This document shows positions 46,839-57,978 of a stretch of 64,000 bases of DNA, piece by piece. A program made the position numbers and the translations under genes. Position 1 is the first letter of the stretch; each line of letters starts with the position of its first letter. This DNA is from Papaver somniferum. Taxonomy: Eukaryota; Streptophyta; Magnoliopsida; Ranunculales; Papaveraceae. The stretch is taken from assembly GCF_003573695.1 (NCBI RefSeq), contig NC_039359.1, positions 136,487,939 to 136,551,938 of the forward strand, in the 5' to 3' direction. The notes below the pieces were generated by a model. The model worked only from the letters and a program-made list of their open reading frames with translations, was not told where the DNA came from and searched no databases.

Positions 46839-47705
46839 ATGGCAACTAATGACACGCTTCCGCAACCACACATCCCTATTTTCAAAGGCGGTAGTTTCAA
46901 ATTCTGGTCTATTATGTTGAGAATAATTTTTATTTCACATGATTTATGAGAATTGGTAGAAAATGGTGAAGTGAATCTAGATGAAAGGCTCACTGCAGCA
47001 CAAAGGAATGAGTACAGTGAAAAAGTGAAGAAAGATGCAAAAGCTTTGTCATTCATACAAGAGGGTTTGGATGATTCAATTTTTCCAAATATTTCTAACT
47101 GCAAAACAACAAAAAAAGCATGGACTGTGTTGCAAGGAAAATATAAAGGTACTAATAAGGTGATTACCGTGAAACTGCAAACTCTTCGTCGTGAGTTTGA
47201 AACTTTTTCCATGGGAAACAATGAATCAGTGCAGAAATTTTTCGACAAAGTCACAAAAAACGTGAGTGTAATCAGGTCTTATAGTGAAGAACTCTCTGAT
47301 CAAAAAATTGTTGAAAAGGTATTACGTTCTCTCCCCTCTAAATTTGAGAATGCAGTAGCTGTTATTGAAGAATCCAAAGATTTATCAACATATTATTTGA
47401 ATGAACTAATTGGGTCTCTTCAAGCACATGAGCAAAGGTTGAACAGATTACTGGAATCATATGAAGAAAAAGCTCTTATGGCTAAAGAAAAGGGTAAAAA
47501 TTCTTCTTCTCAATCATGTTCAATATGCAAAAGGACAAACCATACTACTGATGTTTGTCACTTAAAAGACAAAAATCCACTGCAATGCTACCACTGTTAA
47601 AAGTTTGGGCATATTGAAAAATACTGTCGTGGCAAACCAAAAGAGGAGCAAGCAAATTTCTGTGTAGGAGCCTCCGATGATGAAGAAGAGTTGATCTTAT
47701 TTTAA
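46839..47705 (+). pseudogene. Copia gag polyprotein, two in-frame stops
   Basis: Starts at ATG 46839 (MATNDTLPQPHIPIF). It has the UBN2-type gag core (TKKAWTVLQGKYKG, LQTLRREFETFSMG, VLRSLPSKFE) and two CX2CX4HX4C zinc-knuckle segments near 47520-47560 and 47583-47627. In-frame stops occur at 46947 (TGA) and 47598 (TAA); the second falls inside the second zinc knuckle. No protease, integrase or reverse transcriptase follows before the stop at 47703-47705. Gag coats the particle RNA in active relatives; this copy cannot make the full protein. Confidence 0.88.
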
Positions 47706-47816
47706 TGATAATTATTTAATATTGATGATGAAGATGATTAATTATATGATGATGATGTACGGTTATGATGAGAAGGTGATGGATATTTTAAGATGGATAT
47801 TTGAATTAAGGGAGGA

Positions 47817-48148
47817 TGTTGGAATTATAATTCAAATATAAGATATGGTTGGATTATGTTTTGAGTTAGTTTTAATTATTTGAATTTGAATTTGGTTAGA
47901 TTTGGTTAAGTGTCTTAGTCTTTAGGAGTTTATTCACATTTTTTTATTAATCTGTTTAATTTGTTTCTTTTGGTTTCAAAAGATTAGGAGTTGGATGTTA
48001 CGGTTAGTTTAAGAGTTACATTTGAATTTTAGGGTTTCCAATCATGTAAGCCTATAAAAGGCCGGTTCCTATAAGTGAAATAATATGGAGAATATTTAAG
48101 AGTTTTATTTTCAAAAATTTCTTTTATTTCATAATCAAAATTTCTACA
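47817..48148 (+). repeat. 3' LTR of the gag-only element
   Basis: 332 bp, same ends as the 5' LTR with about 31 extra bp (around 47985-48015). A TATAAAAGG box lies at 48053. Confidence 0.88.
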
Positions 48149-48214
48149 CGAATTGCAAAGGCTTGTAACATTCACACATTTGGTTTGAATGCGATCCGAC
48201 ATATGTAATTCTTG

Positions 48215-48354
48215 TTCTTTCAAATAAGCTTTTAGTGGCGTTTCAGTGTTCACTTGGAGAATTGCCTAGCTTTTTTAATTTTCGTTCTTTCAAATAAACT
48301 TTTAGTTGCATTTCAGAGTTTACTGCGAGAATTGCCCAGCTTTTCCAAAGACAA
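48215..48354. repeat. Tandem duplication, 70-bp period
   Basis: TTCTTTCAAATAA begins at 48215 and 48285; both copies continue through GAGAATTGCC and AGCTTTT with scattered mismatches, so it is an older duplication. Confidence 0.75.
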
Positions 48355-48831
48355 TTCAGTTTCGAGTATCGATACTCTCACAATTTTAAGGAAGGCAAAG
48401 CCTAGCTTTTAAAGACGTTTTATCCACTTATAGGTTTTATTAAAAGCTTTTGTTTCCTTCTTTATTTTTCGGAGTTAATGTTTTGGTGTTCTTTTCTTTG
48501 ATCAATAATATTGTCCCTCTCCAGGTATTCTTATTGAAGGAAAAAATTAACAAATATGCTATGCAAATATGCTTGCATTTTGTAGTCTTTAAACAACACA
48601 AATTTTGAATTCTTTTATTTTGCTGAGTAATGAATAATCAATATTATAGTTATACTTGTTATGCAGAGTTTTGAAAAATCATTCCGAATATAAGTTTTAA
48701 AAGACCCTCTTTATATTTGGAAAGACATGATTTTTGTAGTTTTTTTATTATTTTTTAGGTAATGACAGGTTTTCAAATACATAAAGATAGAGTTAACTTA
48801 CACTCTTATACCTTCAAAATTATAACCATCT

Positions 48832-48975
48832 GGATTTAGTCCAGTTGGCCAGGAGCCTGACTCTCAAGTAGGAGGTCAGTGGATCGAGTCTACGCTCAAG
48901 AGTTTGGAGATCTCATAAAATACTCCTCTTATGTAATTTAAAAGTTTAAGTTGTTAATGTATCTTCTTTCCTATT
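48832..48975 (+). mobile_element. tRNA-derived SINE candidate
   Basis: TTTAGTCCAGTTGGCCAGGAG resembles a tRNA A box region, and GTGGATCGAGTCTACGC about 40 bases later resembles a B box. A non-tRNA body follows, ending in a run of A (about 48966-48975). This order is typical of plant SINEs; a clean flanking duplication is not visible. Confidence 0.5.
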
Positions 48976-49256
48976 AAAAAAAAACCATTAAAATTATATG
49001 TAAAGTACGATATTATCCTTAAATTTGAGCATCCTGAACAAGTTTGAAGCGAGCTGTTGAATCTTGGACGAGTGGCCAAGCCAAGGTCTATAACGGCTAG
49101 TTTATCCAACGACCATATGTACCCATTATATGTATATTACCATTTTCCCTCGTTTCCAAGTCACATATCTTGCACTCATAACCTCCAAATTTCTTATTTT
49201 CTCAAACTATTTCGCTTAATTAATCATTAAAGCTTCTCTATGAGCCTGTCCAAGAA

Positions 49257-50474
49257 AAAAAAATGGCAGGTTCATCACACAATGTTTCAACATAAGTTCA
49301 CGGTACTATATTTAGTTTGGAAGATGATTCTGCTATTTTCAGAAGTTTTATTAGTTTTACAATTGATCATCATCGATGTTCATTAACAACATAACACATT
49401 TAGAAATAATATTTTTAATCAATTTTGTGTGGAAAACGGGAATCCAAAATTTCGTGATTCTGTAGGGTCGTCAAGTCGTTATATTACAATCAGCAAAGAC
49501 ATGACTAGTTGTAAGTCTCTTGGTCGAGAACGGGGACTCTATAGCATCATTGAGTCCTTCTCCAACAATATCGAAAAACTAATTCAGAAACTACTCTACA
49601 GCGTGAAAAGATTAGTGTTCTTGAGAATATTGTTAAAGAAGACTCAATTAGAGAAAAACGTTTGATCGAGACGCATTCATCTGAACTAAACAGACTCCGT
49701 GTTGAAAAAGAGAAACTGGATGCATCCCTTATTTTAGCCCAACAACAGTGCAAATACTTGAAAAGGGAAAACTCTGTTTTAATGAGAAATTCTTCTGTAC
49801 CGATCACTAATTATCCGACAGAATTACAGTACATGAAGAAATGTTCTCCAAAGGAAGTTCCTGCCAAGAAATGTTTTCTTAACTTGCAATCTTCTAATAA
49901 GGCTATGGATTCAACACATGTTCCTTCCAATGTTTCTCTTCCACGAACTTGTTCCTTCCGTGGGAAAAAGAATCACTATGTTCATCATTGTTTTGCTAGA
50001 AAGAAACAGATTTCTGATCTTCAAAATATACTTCTTCTCACTGTCGACAAAGTAAACTCTATAATGACCACTACAATGGATTTCATCCCTACAGAAAAAC
50101 AGGTTTCTCATAAGATGGATATCAATGGTCACTCATCTCAAAATCCCCACAGGAATCGTGTTCCTCCTAATGGTGCGAATTCTTACACCACAAAAATACA
50201 CATTCCCAGTATTTATGAGAATAAGTCTGGTAGATCTAAGTCTATATGGTGGAGACATGTCTCTTGTAATTCTCTGGAACCAATTTCTAGAGGTCCTAAA
50301 CTTAATCCTCAGAAAAATATTTCTGATGGATCACCTGACAAGGTTATGTTGAATTCTTACGGAATAAAAAATAACCGAAGGAAGGTAAGGAATACCAGGT
50401 TCAAACCTTCAAATGGAATTTACAACTCATTTCTCAATACTCATAGTGGAATTACATTTCACTTGACTTCCTAA
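49257..50474 (+). pseudogene. Copia gag fragment with coiled coil and defective zinc knuckle
   Basis: Begins near ATG 49257 (MAGSSHNVST, then a stop) and is broken by stops until about 49430. It shifts frame near 49550 and runs open to TAA 50472. The long-helix part (SELNRLRVEKEKLDASLILA with CKYLKREN after it) is coiled-coil-like. CSFRGKKNHYVHHC near 49951-49992 is a CX2CX4HX4C knuckle whose second Cys is Arg. The layout recalls gag of SIRE/Maximus-type copia elements. No pol follows; the next feature is an LTR. Confidence 0.65.
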
Positions 50475-50496
50475 TCGTAGGTATTTTTATTCTTAT

Positions 50497-52610
50497 TGTT
50501 AGAGCATAGCTCGGTTGAACGCACCAAGCGTTGGTGTGTCAAGTTTGCTTGTCATATTTTAGTGAACCAAAACTCATTTAAAGAGTCGCTTGATTATGTG
50601 CTAGAGTCATCTTCTTATAGGTTAGCTTGAAAGTATTAGGATATGAGACATTACAATTATTACGTGAAGACTTGAAGAATGTGAAGAAGTAAGGAGCTAC
50701 AACGACGACATCATCCTTCCACTTGGGGTTAGTAATATTTGACTTGAACTGTTTCATTCCCTAACGTATCTTTCAAGTCGTGCATATTGAAAACATAATT
50801 GCGAAGCTATGAATAATTATACTCTAGTTAGACGTAGTATTAAGGAATACAATACGAAGTATAATGCTTAACTTTTGAACTTCGTATATAAGACATCGAC
50901 ATAATCGTTTGAATGCTATTGTGATTATGTATGGGCATGAGGAGAAGATTTCGTCATAGGAAACAATGTTTTACATTCATTTAAAGGAAGTACATTCATG
51001 AACTTGTTTTGTGAATCGAAAGGGAAATCGCTAGGCTTATTGGTATTGTTATTCATTGCAAATCTTTTGAATCACCAATATGTATGTTTAGTATAACCGC
51101 TTATGACTTGCTTATGTTCTTGGTAAAACTATTCACAAGGCCTGACTTTTGTATTTGTATGACTTTTATTAGTGAAACCGATCTTAAGTAATCACCTGAG
51201 ATGGTATGATCGATTTGTTGTAATTGGTATGACCAACTCTAGTCATTGCGGAACCGATCCTAGTAAGAGGTGAAACCGATCACAAAAGGGGAATCGATCC
51301 TTGTAAGAGGTTCATCATGTTTCTAGTTATTGGGAACCGATCCTATAAATATGTGTACCACGTTTTTAGTTATTGGGAACCGATCCTATGGACATGTGCA
51401 CCAAATACAAGTTAGATACCATATATATGTGGGAACCGATCCTAGTACCTAGTCAACCAAGTTTTGGTAACTAGTGTGACTAATTCTAGTACCCACATGG
51501 AGGTAGAATTGAACCTTGTTTTGGTAGAACCGTGAAACCCATGTTTGGCGATTTGATGATAATCAATCACATAGTTCTTGGAAGTCAGATGAACCAATTC
51601 TAAACTCGTTTTGGAAGTGTGGCAAATCGGTTCCAAGATAGTAAATATGAAAGAGGATTTACTAAGTAAAGATGTCGACATACTTTGAACATGTGCAATA
51701 ACGCTTATCTTTTATTGTTCAAAGATATTCCTTAATAGCTAAAGGAGAATCCCGGATCGAAATACATTAAGAATCTTTTAATTAAGGTTTTTAGTTTTGC
51801 ATATCTTTAGAAAATAAAAATTACTAATGTGCATTTACTAGTTGAGATTTTCTAAGAGATTTTCGGTCAATATTTGGACAAAGCATTTCCAGGAATTATG
51901 GAAACCGAAATTTGGGAATGTATTGCATGTCTTGAGAATATTTTCGGTTTTGGAAATTTCTTGGTGTCCAAACTTCCTTGGTATATAAATATTGAAGTTT
52001 GCATTTCATGCAAACTAATTCTCAGAGCCAGAAAAACTACCTAGTTGTGTTGTTACTGGTGGAGCCGCCTATTCGGAGAGGAAAGTAACCTAATTAGGCG
52101 AAATCTCTTGCGACCGCTCAGTTTAAAGACTTCTTTGGGATTGAGAAGCTCTATTAGTACCATTGGTGGGAAACTAGATAATTGCGGTTTATTATTAGTT
52201 TTCGATTGATTTGATTGACTAACGGTTGTTGAACTTTGATTGCACCTAGTTTTTTTATGCTTGAGAATCTTCTCTTCTGATATAAGATTCACTCAAACTA
52301 GATCGAAGTTTTGACGGGGATCTTTAGACTGTTTGTAGATCTAAAGACGTCTTGTGATAATCCATTGTTAGCAGACTCCGTTCTGTGTGTGATTGATCAC
52401 AAGAGATTCAAGTTGATTGTGTGCAGGTGTTTATTGAAGATCTAAGAAGATTTGAAGACGAAGAAGATTTATGATTTGGGTTCATAATCTTTGGTGTGCA
52501 CAATACTTGTTTCGGCTGGAAAATGATCCAACTATAATCGGTTTATCTTTGTGATAGATTTGATTGATTAGTTGAGTAGATCGACATCAATACAATTCTG
52601 TTCACCCATG
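50497..52610 (+). repeat. Long copia (SIRE-like) LTR, truncated at its 3' end
   Basis: Starts TGTTAGAGCATAGCTCGG, as does the LTR at 57979 (TGTTAGAGCACTGCTCGG); similarity continues in patches to CTGTTCACC at 52608, about 730 bp short of the equivalent end. TATATAAAT at 51982 is the likely TATA box. An internal array of GGGAACCGATCCTA words occupies 51245-51450. No polypurine tract precedes it, so its junction with the gag fragment is rearranged. Confidence 0.65.
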
Positions 52611-52615
52611 TTAGC

Positions 52616-52975
52616 AGTGCCACGTCAGTTCAACACGTCATCAACATGTTCAGTCAGCACCTGCCACATCAGCATCTGGTCCATCATCAACCTCCACGAC
52701 ATCAAGTATGTCTAGTCAGCAAGGGGGTTTTCCACGTCAGCAACTGGCCACCGGGTTAGCAAGTGGGTCCATGTAGCGTGCCACGTCAGCAGCCCTGATC
52801 CAGTCAGCGACTGCCACGTTATCACATAATCCAACATGCCACGACGTCGTCCCTAGAAGCATGCCACGTCAGCAAATTGTCCAGTCAGCTCGCTATGTCA
52901 GCAACTTGTCAAATTGGTGACTGTCGCGTCAACAATTTGTCCAGTCAGCTGTGCCACGTCAGCTACTACACGCGC
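52616..52975. repeat. Degenerate tandem array of CCACGTCAGCA words
   Basis: About ten copies of CCACGTCAGCA or close variants alternate with GTCCAGTCAGC words; unit length drifts around 30-40 bp. Old and diverged. Frames through it are artefacts. Confidence 0.75.
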
Positions 52976-53295
52976 GCTAAGAGAAAATCTTGTTTCGACA
53001 ATAACTTCTTCGTTTTAAGTCCGAATCGAGTGATTTTTGGTTCGTTGGAATCGTATTTCAATTCCTTACAACCTGGAGGTGAAAAATTATGAGTTTGAAT
53101 TTTTTTTATTTTTTGAGGTTTCGAGCGGCGATATCATACACGGTCACCACCAAATGAAAACTACATATCATATTCAATGTTCGTGAACGCTATTGCGTTG
53201 AGTTTTTACCCATTGCATGCCCGTGTGCAAAGTTCGTAAGTGATGGTTCGATTCATAAACCTTAACACGCACATGTTCGGTTCTACTTAAAATTG

Positions 53296-53480
53296 CTACA
53301 GTCCACTTGACCGAACTACTGTAGTCAAATTATCCTCAGCAGCTGCAGTCCAGTTGATCGTAACTGCTGTTGTCCAGTTTTCGTCATAACTGTTGTAGTC
53401 CAGTTTTGCAGTAACAACTGCAGTCCAGTTCCAATATAACTGCAGCAATCTAGTTTTGATTCAACTAGTGCAATCTAGTC
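53296..53480. repeat. Diverged outlier of the CTGCAGTCCAG minisatellite
   Basis: Six or seven degenerate copies of a word like ACTGCAGTCCAGTTNATCG, separated from the main array by about 900 bp. Confidence 0.7.
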
Positions 53481-54394
53481 TGACAGAAAATCTAGTGGCT
53501 AAGTCAAGCCAAGTCGAGACGCTGAGCCAACTACACTAGAAAAGACCGTTGTTACAGAGCCGAGATGCCCAAACCGTCTTCTTCAGCATGGCGTCATCGT
53601 GAAGCTACCCCCCATTCACAAGAATAATATCGTCACTATTTTTCCCTCGAAAGTTCGTCAGCAGCAAAATCATCTCGACAAACTCAATTGATTTTACAAT
53701 TCGGAAGAGTTGTTGCCTGGAACGTTTTTGGTAACACACTGTTCAACAATCATCACCACTGGGAAACAACAACATAGCCAGTTGACATCCTAACTGCCAC
53801 ATATACACATAGATGCAATACCACTTCTCATAAGGTACGAATACAAATTAAATATTTTTTGCATCATTTCATATAATCATGCATACTTTTTTTCACTGGG
53901 ATACCTACAATGTGGCGAGCATTTTCACATGCCAAGCTTGTGGAGATGCACACATTTCAATTCTGTGCGCATCTGGAATAACGGATTTCCCCCCTGCAGG
54001 GATTCCGGATAGCAGACACCTTCAATTTCTTTCCATGCGCGAGCAAGATGCAGCAAGATTTTGCACCCTTGTGCGAGCATTGAGCAGCATGACAATCACT
54101 GTCTTCTAGGGGATAGTTGCATATCACTTCAACGTGGATGACCATCACTTGGGTGCGAGATATGTAACACCTCATAGTATAAAGTATATCTTTCAGATCT
54201 AGTTGCGTAACACTCCACACACTTGGGGGCGAGTTACGTAGCATCTAAATGCGATGCAAAATTCAGCAGCTGAAAATCGGAACAAAGGGAAAACTGAACT
54301 TCTTAATCCTCCAACGAGTTACAGGATTAAGAGGGGGTGAGCGTACACCCTAATATTTTGATGTAATTATTTCAAACAATAACATTAATAACTT
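53481..54394 (+). other. Spacer between minisatellite blocks with a second polypurine-tract-like site
   Basis: Non-coding. Near its end (54302-54340) a small hairpin CTTAATCC...GGATTAAG runs into AGAGGGGGTGA, the same arrangement as at the LTR boundary at 56161-56196. No LTR follows directly, so this is a duplicated or decayed copy. Confidence 0.5.
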
Positions 54395-55440
54395 CTACAG
54401 TTAAGTTGATCGAACTGTTTTAGTCCAGTTCAAAAGAAACTGATGCACTAAGTTGGACGCAACTGATGCAGTCCAGTTTTTCTCATCAATTCTGTACTCA
54501 GTTGGACGCAACTGATGCAGTCTGGTTTTATTTGTAACTGTTACACTCAGGTTTATCGAACTGTTTTAATCCAGTTCCTCAGCAACTGCTGCAGTCCAGC
54601 TGATCGAAGCTACTGCAGTCCAGTTATGTTCGCAGCTCCTGCAGTCCAGCTGATCGCAGCTGCTGCAGTGCAACTTTGCTCGCCGCTGTTGCAGTTCAGC
54701 TGATCGAAGCTACTCCAGTCCAGCTATGTTCGCAGCTCCTGCAGTCCAGATGATCGCATCTGCTGCAGTGCAACTTTGCTCGTCGTTGCTGCAGTTCAGC
54801 TGATCGAAGCTCCTGCAGTCCAGCTATGCTCGCAGCTCCTGCAGTCCAGCTGATCGTAGCTACTGCAGTGCAACTTTGCTTGTCGCTGCTGCAGTTCAGC
54901 TAATCGAAGCTACTGCAGTCCAGCTATGTTCGCAGCTCCTGTAGTCCAGCAGATCGCAGCTTTTGCAGTGCAACTTTTCTCGCCGCTGCTGCAGTTTAGC
55001 TGATCGAAGCTACTGCAGTCCAGCTATGTTCGCAGCTCCTGCAGTCCAGCTGATCGCAGCTGCTGCAGTGCAACCCTGCTCGCCACTGCTACAGTTCAGC
55101 TGATCGAAGCTATTGCAGTCCAGCTATGTTCGCAGCTCCTGCAGTCCATCTATGTTCGCATCTCCTGCAGTCCAGCTATGTTCGCAGCTCCTGCAGTCCA
55201 TCTGATCGCAACTACTGCAGTGCAACTTTTCTCTTCGCTGCTGCAGTTCAGCTGATCGAAGTTGTTGCAGTCCATCTATATTCGTAGCTCCTACAGTCCA
55301 GCTGATCGCAACTACTGCAGTGCAGCTCTGCTCGTTGCTACTGCAGTCCGGCTCTGTTCGCAGCTCCTGCAATCGAGCTGATCGCGGCTGCTGTAGACCA
55401 TCTTTGCTCAAAGCTGTTGCAACCCAGTTTTGCTCATTAC
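54395..55440. repeat. Minisatellite with 24/26-bp units in 100-bp higher-order repeats
   Basis: Units start GCAGTCCAGC. In the core (54590-55400) four variants follow in order: a 24-bp unit with TGATCGAAGCTACT, a 26-bp unit with TATGTTCGCAGCTCCT, a 24-bp unit with TGATCGCAGCTGCT, and a 26-bp unit starting GCAGTGCAAC with a CGCCGCTG end. The set repeats every 100 bp about seven times, with one local slip near 55130-55200. Edges are more degenerate. PstI-type CTGCAG sites recur throughout. The open frame at 55124-55411 on the minus strand is a by-product. Confidence 0.88.
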
Positions 55441-56196
55441 TGCAGATGACAGTTTTTTTTGTCCGTCGCAGTCCAGTTTAGCGCAATCATTACAACCCAG
55501 TACCGCAACAACTATAGCGATCTAGTCTACATCACTGATGTTGTCCTGATTCATATAACTATTAACGACATATAAAGATCGATATCATATCCAGTAGCAC
55601 AACCAGACCATTAGAGGTCCAACAACACACAAAGTCTGTTACCATCTCAACTATTGAAGGATCACACCCTTTCGCTCGCAACTACCGCAACTCAGTCCGT
55701 AATTGACAGCGGCTTAATACCAACACCTACTACTACCTAGTTTGGTCGGAAATTACTGACAGTCTGCAAATTCAAGTTTCGTTTACAACAAAAGCTCACT
55801 CAAATTCCAGTCGAGTGACGTCAAATGTAGATCATCTTTTCCAAACAACTGTTACTAGTCTAGTTTTACGCAACTACCACAGTTCAGTTTTACATCAACA
55901 GTTACAGCTCACTTTCAACACCACTCCGCTCCAGCATCGCGCTTCCATTGCAGACCAGTTCAGCCTTCAGTCTAGTTTTTGCATAAAACAACAGTTCATA
56001 CTCATCTGTTGCCCCCCGATCTTCCAGTGACAATAGCCTCACTTGGGGGCGTCTTAATTATGATTTCCGCAAACAACAAGGGAAGGTTTCCAATCACTTT
56101 AGCAAAAATAATCCACACTTAAGGGCGAATTTTGTCATTGATCAAGGGAAATGAAATGTTCTTAACCCCAAAAAGTTGGAGGTTAAGAGGGGGCGA
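55441..56196 (+). other. Non-coding tail with hairpin and polypurine tract before the LTR
   Basis: Scattered remnants of the CAACTACNGCAGTTCAG words, then a conserved terminal segment. CTTAACC (56161-56167) pairs with GGTTAAG (56181-56187), with an inner CCAA/TTGG stem. The right arm merges into the polypurine tract AAGAGGGGGCGA (56185-56196). Confidence 0.6.
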
Positions 56197-56379
56197 TGTT
56201 TGTACCATGAGTAAAAATACCCCATATTGGGCCAGTGAATACAGAAAAAATCCATTGTAATTATGATATAAATAAAACATCACTCCCCAAGGGGATTCTT
56301 CCGTGGATGTAGGCAAAATTTGCTGAACCACGTAAAATTTGTGTCTCTCATCTTTATGCTTGTTTCGTGTTTTTAATCA
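56197..56379 (+). repeat. Short copia-type LTR
   Basis: Begins TGTTTGTACCATG directly after the polypurine tract; contains TATAAATAAAAC and the LTR-end text GTGGATGTAGGCAAAATTTG with AACCACGTAAA, common in short plant copia LTRs. The end near TTTTTAATCA is approximate. No partner LTR is seen in the window. Confidence 0.6.
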
Positions 56380-57978
56380 TGTTTTCCTCATCATTACCAA
56401 AACCATCGTGTTTAGTGCCTGGAAATATTTCTGGGTACAAACACTCATCATGGACTGTGTAAAATCTAGGCATCTAGCCCGCATTGTTGATCGAAAAGTT
56501 AATGTTCTCATGAACATGGGGTCTCTAAGGTCAAAAGAATCAAGGATATCAGTGACACCTTTTATGATGGACCCTTTCAAAGGTATGATGTTATCAAAGA
56601 AACTTGATTCTTATTATGTCTAGGAAACTTCTTATGAGAATTTATTCTTGTGTTTTTAAGAAGGATGACTAAGGTTTGGAATATCCATTATTGTGATTAC
56701 ACATAGCTATGTCCAACGATTTTCATCTTCAATGTTTTTAGATTTATTTATTTAAAATCTTAAAGTTGGTTTGGAAGATGATTTTGCAGTATTAATCTTT
56801 ATGGTTTTATATATTGAAATTTGTTATGGGACATGTGTGTTTGCATCCGTGAACTATGATTGTCCCATACGTGGTCAAAAGTTAAGTCTTTCATATGTCG
56901 ATATGCAAGTATTGATAAAAGATTGAATGAACTTTTGACAAACAAAATTTAAGCCTTTTATGTCATTATGAAAATATTGATTGAAGAAAGGATGAGATTT
57001 TGTTTTCAAAGATTAAGTCTATTATATGTCATTGTGCAAATAGTGATGAAAGATAGAATGAATCTTTGTTTATCCCGCAGTATTGATCTTCCATGATCCA
57101 TATTTTTATGTGTATACTGTGCGGCTCTGTAAGTTCTCTTATGTTGAGCATTTCCTATTAAATTAATCATGCATGGGTTCTCTTATGGTTAATTTAATTG
57201 AGTATTTTGGATACAAATTCATGTTTCATGTGTTTTGTTAATATCCAAAGAAATCCTTCTTTTCTTGTGAAAGTAAAGTCGCTCTTGTTGTTCTTTCGGG
57301 AATGAAATTTTATGGGGGAGAGTTCTTAATTGAACTTGTGCTTAATTGCTAAATCTTTCTGGGGAATGCGGCTGTGGAATATTATAGGGAATATCTTGTA
57401 TCTTTATAAACTCCTTGATGAATGCATTTAGTTTCGGATATATGATTGCATCTAAAAAAGTTGAAATGTGCTTTCTTTTGGTCATGAAGTGTCTCTATGG
57501 AAATTTCATTAGGATCCCACTAGTTTTCGTACCTTTCCCAATTTTATTGACAAAAGGGGAGAGAATTAATGTGTAGTTCACACTACAAACACATATGGTT
57601 TTTGGATAATTATGTAAAGGGGAGTGGTTTTCATGTGAGATGAAGTATTGACTAAGGGGGAGTGATACATATCACCATAGTATTGTTGTCGAAGTTGTGA
57701 TACAATTGAACTTTGATGTTGTGTGATAATACTATGACACTGTGTAACAATGATTGAGAACTTTTGTTTTCTTATTTTTATGGCTACGGATCTTCAAGAA
57801 AGATAATGCTGATTTGAATATCTTTGGAATCATTGGAGTACTTGGAAGTGACGAAGATTTCGAGTAATGTTGAAGAAACAAGGATATCAAACATGTGGAA
57901 GAGAAGCTGCAAAGTTTATTTATTTTGTATTCCATATGTATTGATAGTTTTGCCACTAAAATTGACAAAGGGGGAGAT
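56380..57978 (+). other. 3' internal region of a SIRE-like copia element with polypurine tract
   Basis: No pol domain remains. Short frames (56339-56623) are unrecognised. From about 56615 onward the sequence is the inverse of 60348-61055. Three diverged units of 55-70 bp (56880-57075), sharing AAGTCT..TATGTC and ATTGATGAAAGA-type words, are absent from the inverted copy. It ends in the purine tract AAGGGGGAGA (57968-57977) before the LTR. Confidence 0.6.

Larger units (their letters stand above)
46502..48153 (+). mobile_element. Gag-only non-autonomous LTR retrotransposon (TR-GAG type), copia-like
   Basis: LTRs at 46507-46806 and 47817-48148 start TGTTGGAATTATAATTC and end TTTCTACA. A perfect 5-bp target copy, CGAAT, flanks the element (46502-46506 and 48149-48153). 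A purine tract (AAGGGAGGA) precedes the 3' LTR. A degenerate initiator-Met-type primer site (TAGCATCGAGAGC) follows the 5' LTR. The 1010-bp internal region encodes gag only. The 5' LTR lacks about 31 bp present in the 3' LTR near 47985. It lies 84 bp after the EDGP-like stop codon, probably inside that gene's 3' UTR, in the same orientation. Confidence 0.9.
48154..49256. other. Non-coding sequence with small repeats
   Basis: Holds a 70-bp tandem duplication (48215-48354) and a SINE candidate (48832-48975). The part after 49060 is a plausible leader of the gag fragment that follows, though no primer site or LTR end can be fixed. No gene. Confidence 0.5.
52611..56379 (+). mobile_element. Repeat-rich 3' part of an LTR element, no coding capacity
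   Basis: The block holds the arrays at 52616-52975, 53296-53480 and 54395-55440. It ends in a polypurine tract (56185-56196) and a short LTR. Tandem repeats between the coding region and the 3' LTR are known in Tat/Retand-type gypsy elements and can seed satellites; here the LTR looks copia-like and the coding region is missing. The 5' end is not identified. Confidence 0.5.

Noticed and set aside
46808..47254. 148-codon minus-strand frame opposite the gag of the gag-only element
   Set aside because: It is the shadow of the gag frame on the other strand and has no recognisable content.
55124..55411. 95-codon minus-strand frame with repeated LQELRT-like text
   Set aside because: It is a translation of the minisatellite; repeat length, not coding, keeps it open.
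54395..55440. CRISPR-like array of short repeats
   Set aside because: Units are contiguous variants of one another with no unique spacers, in a plant nuclear context.
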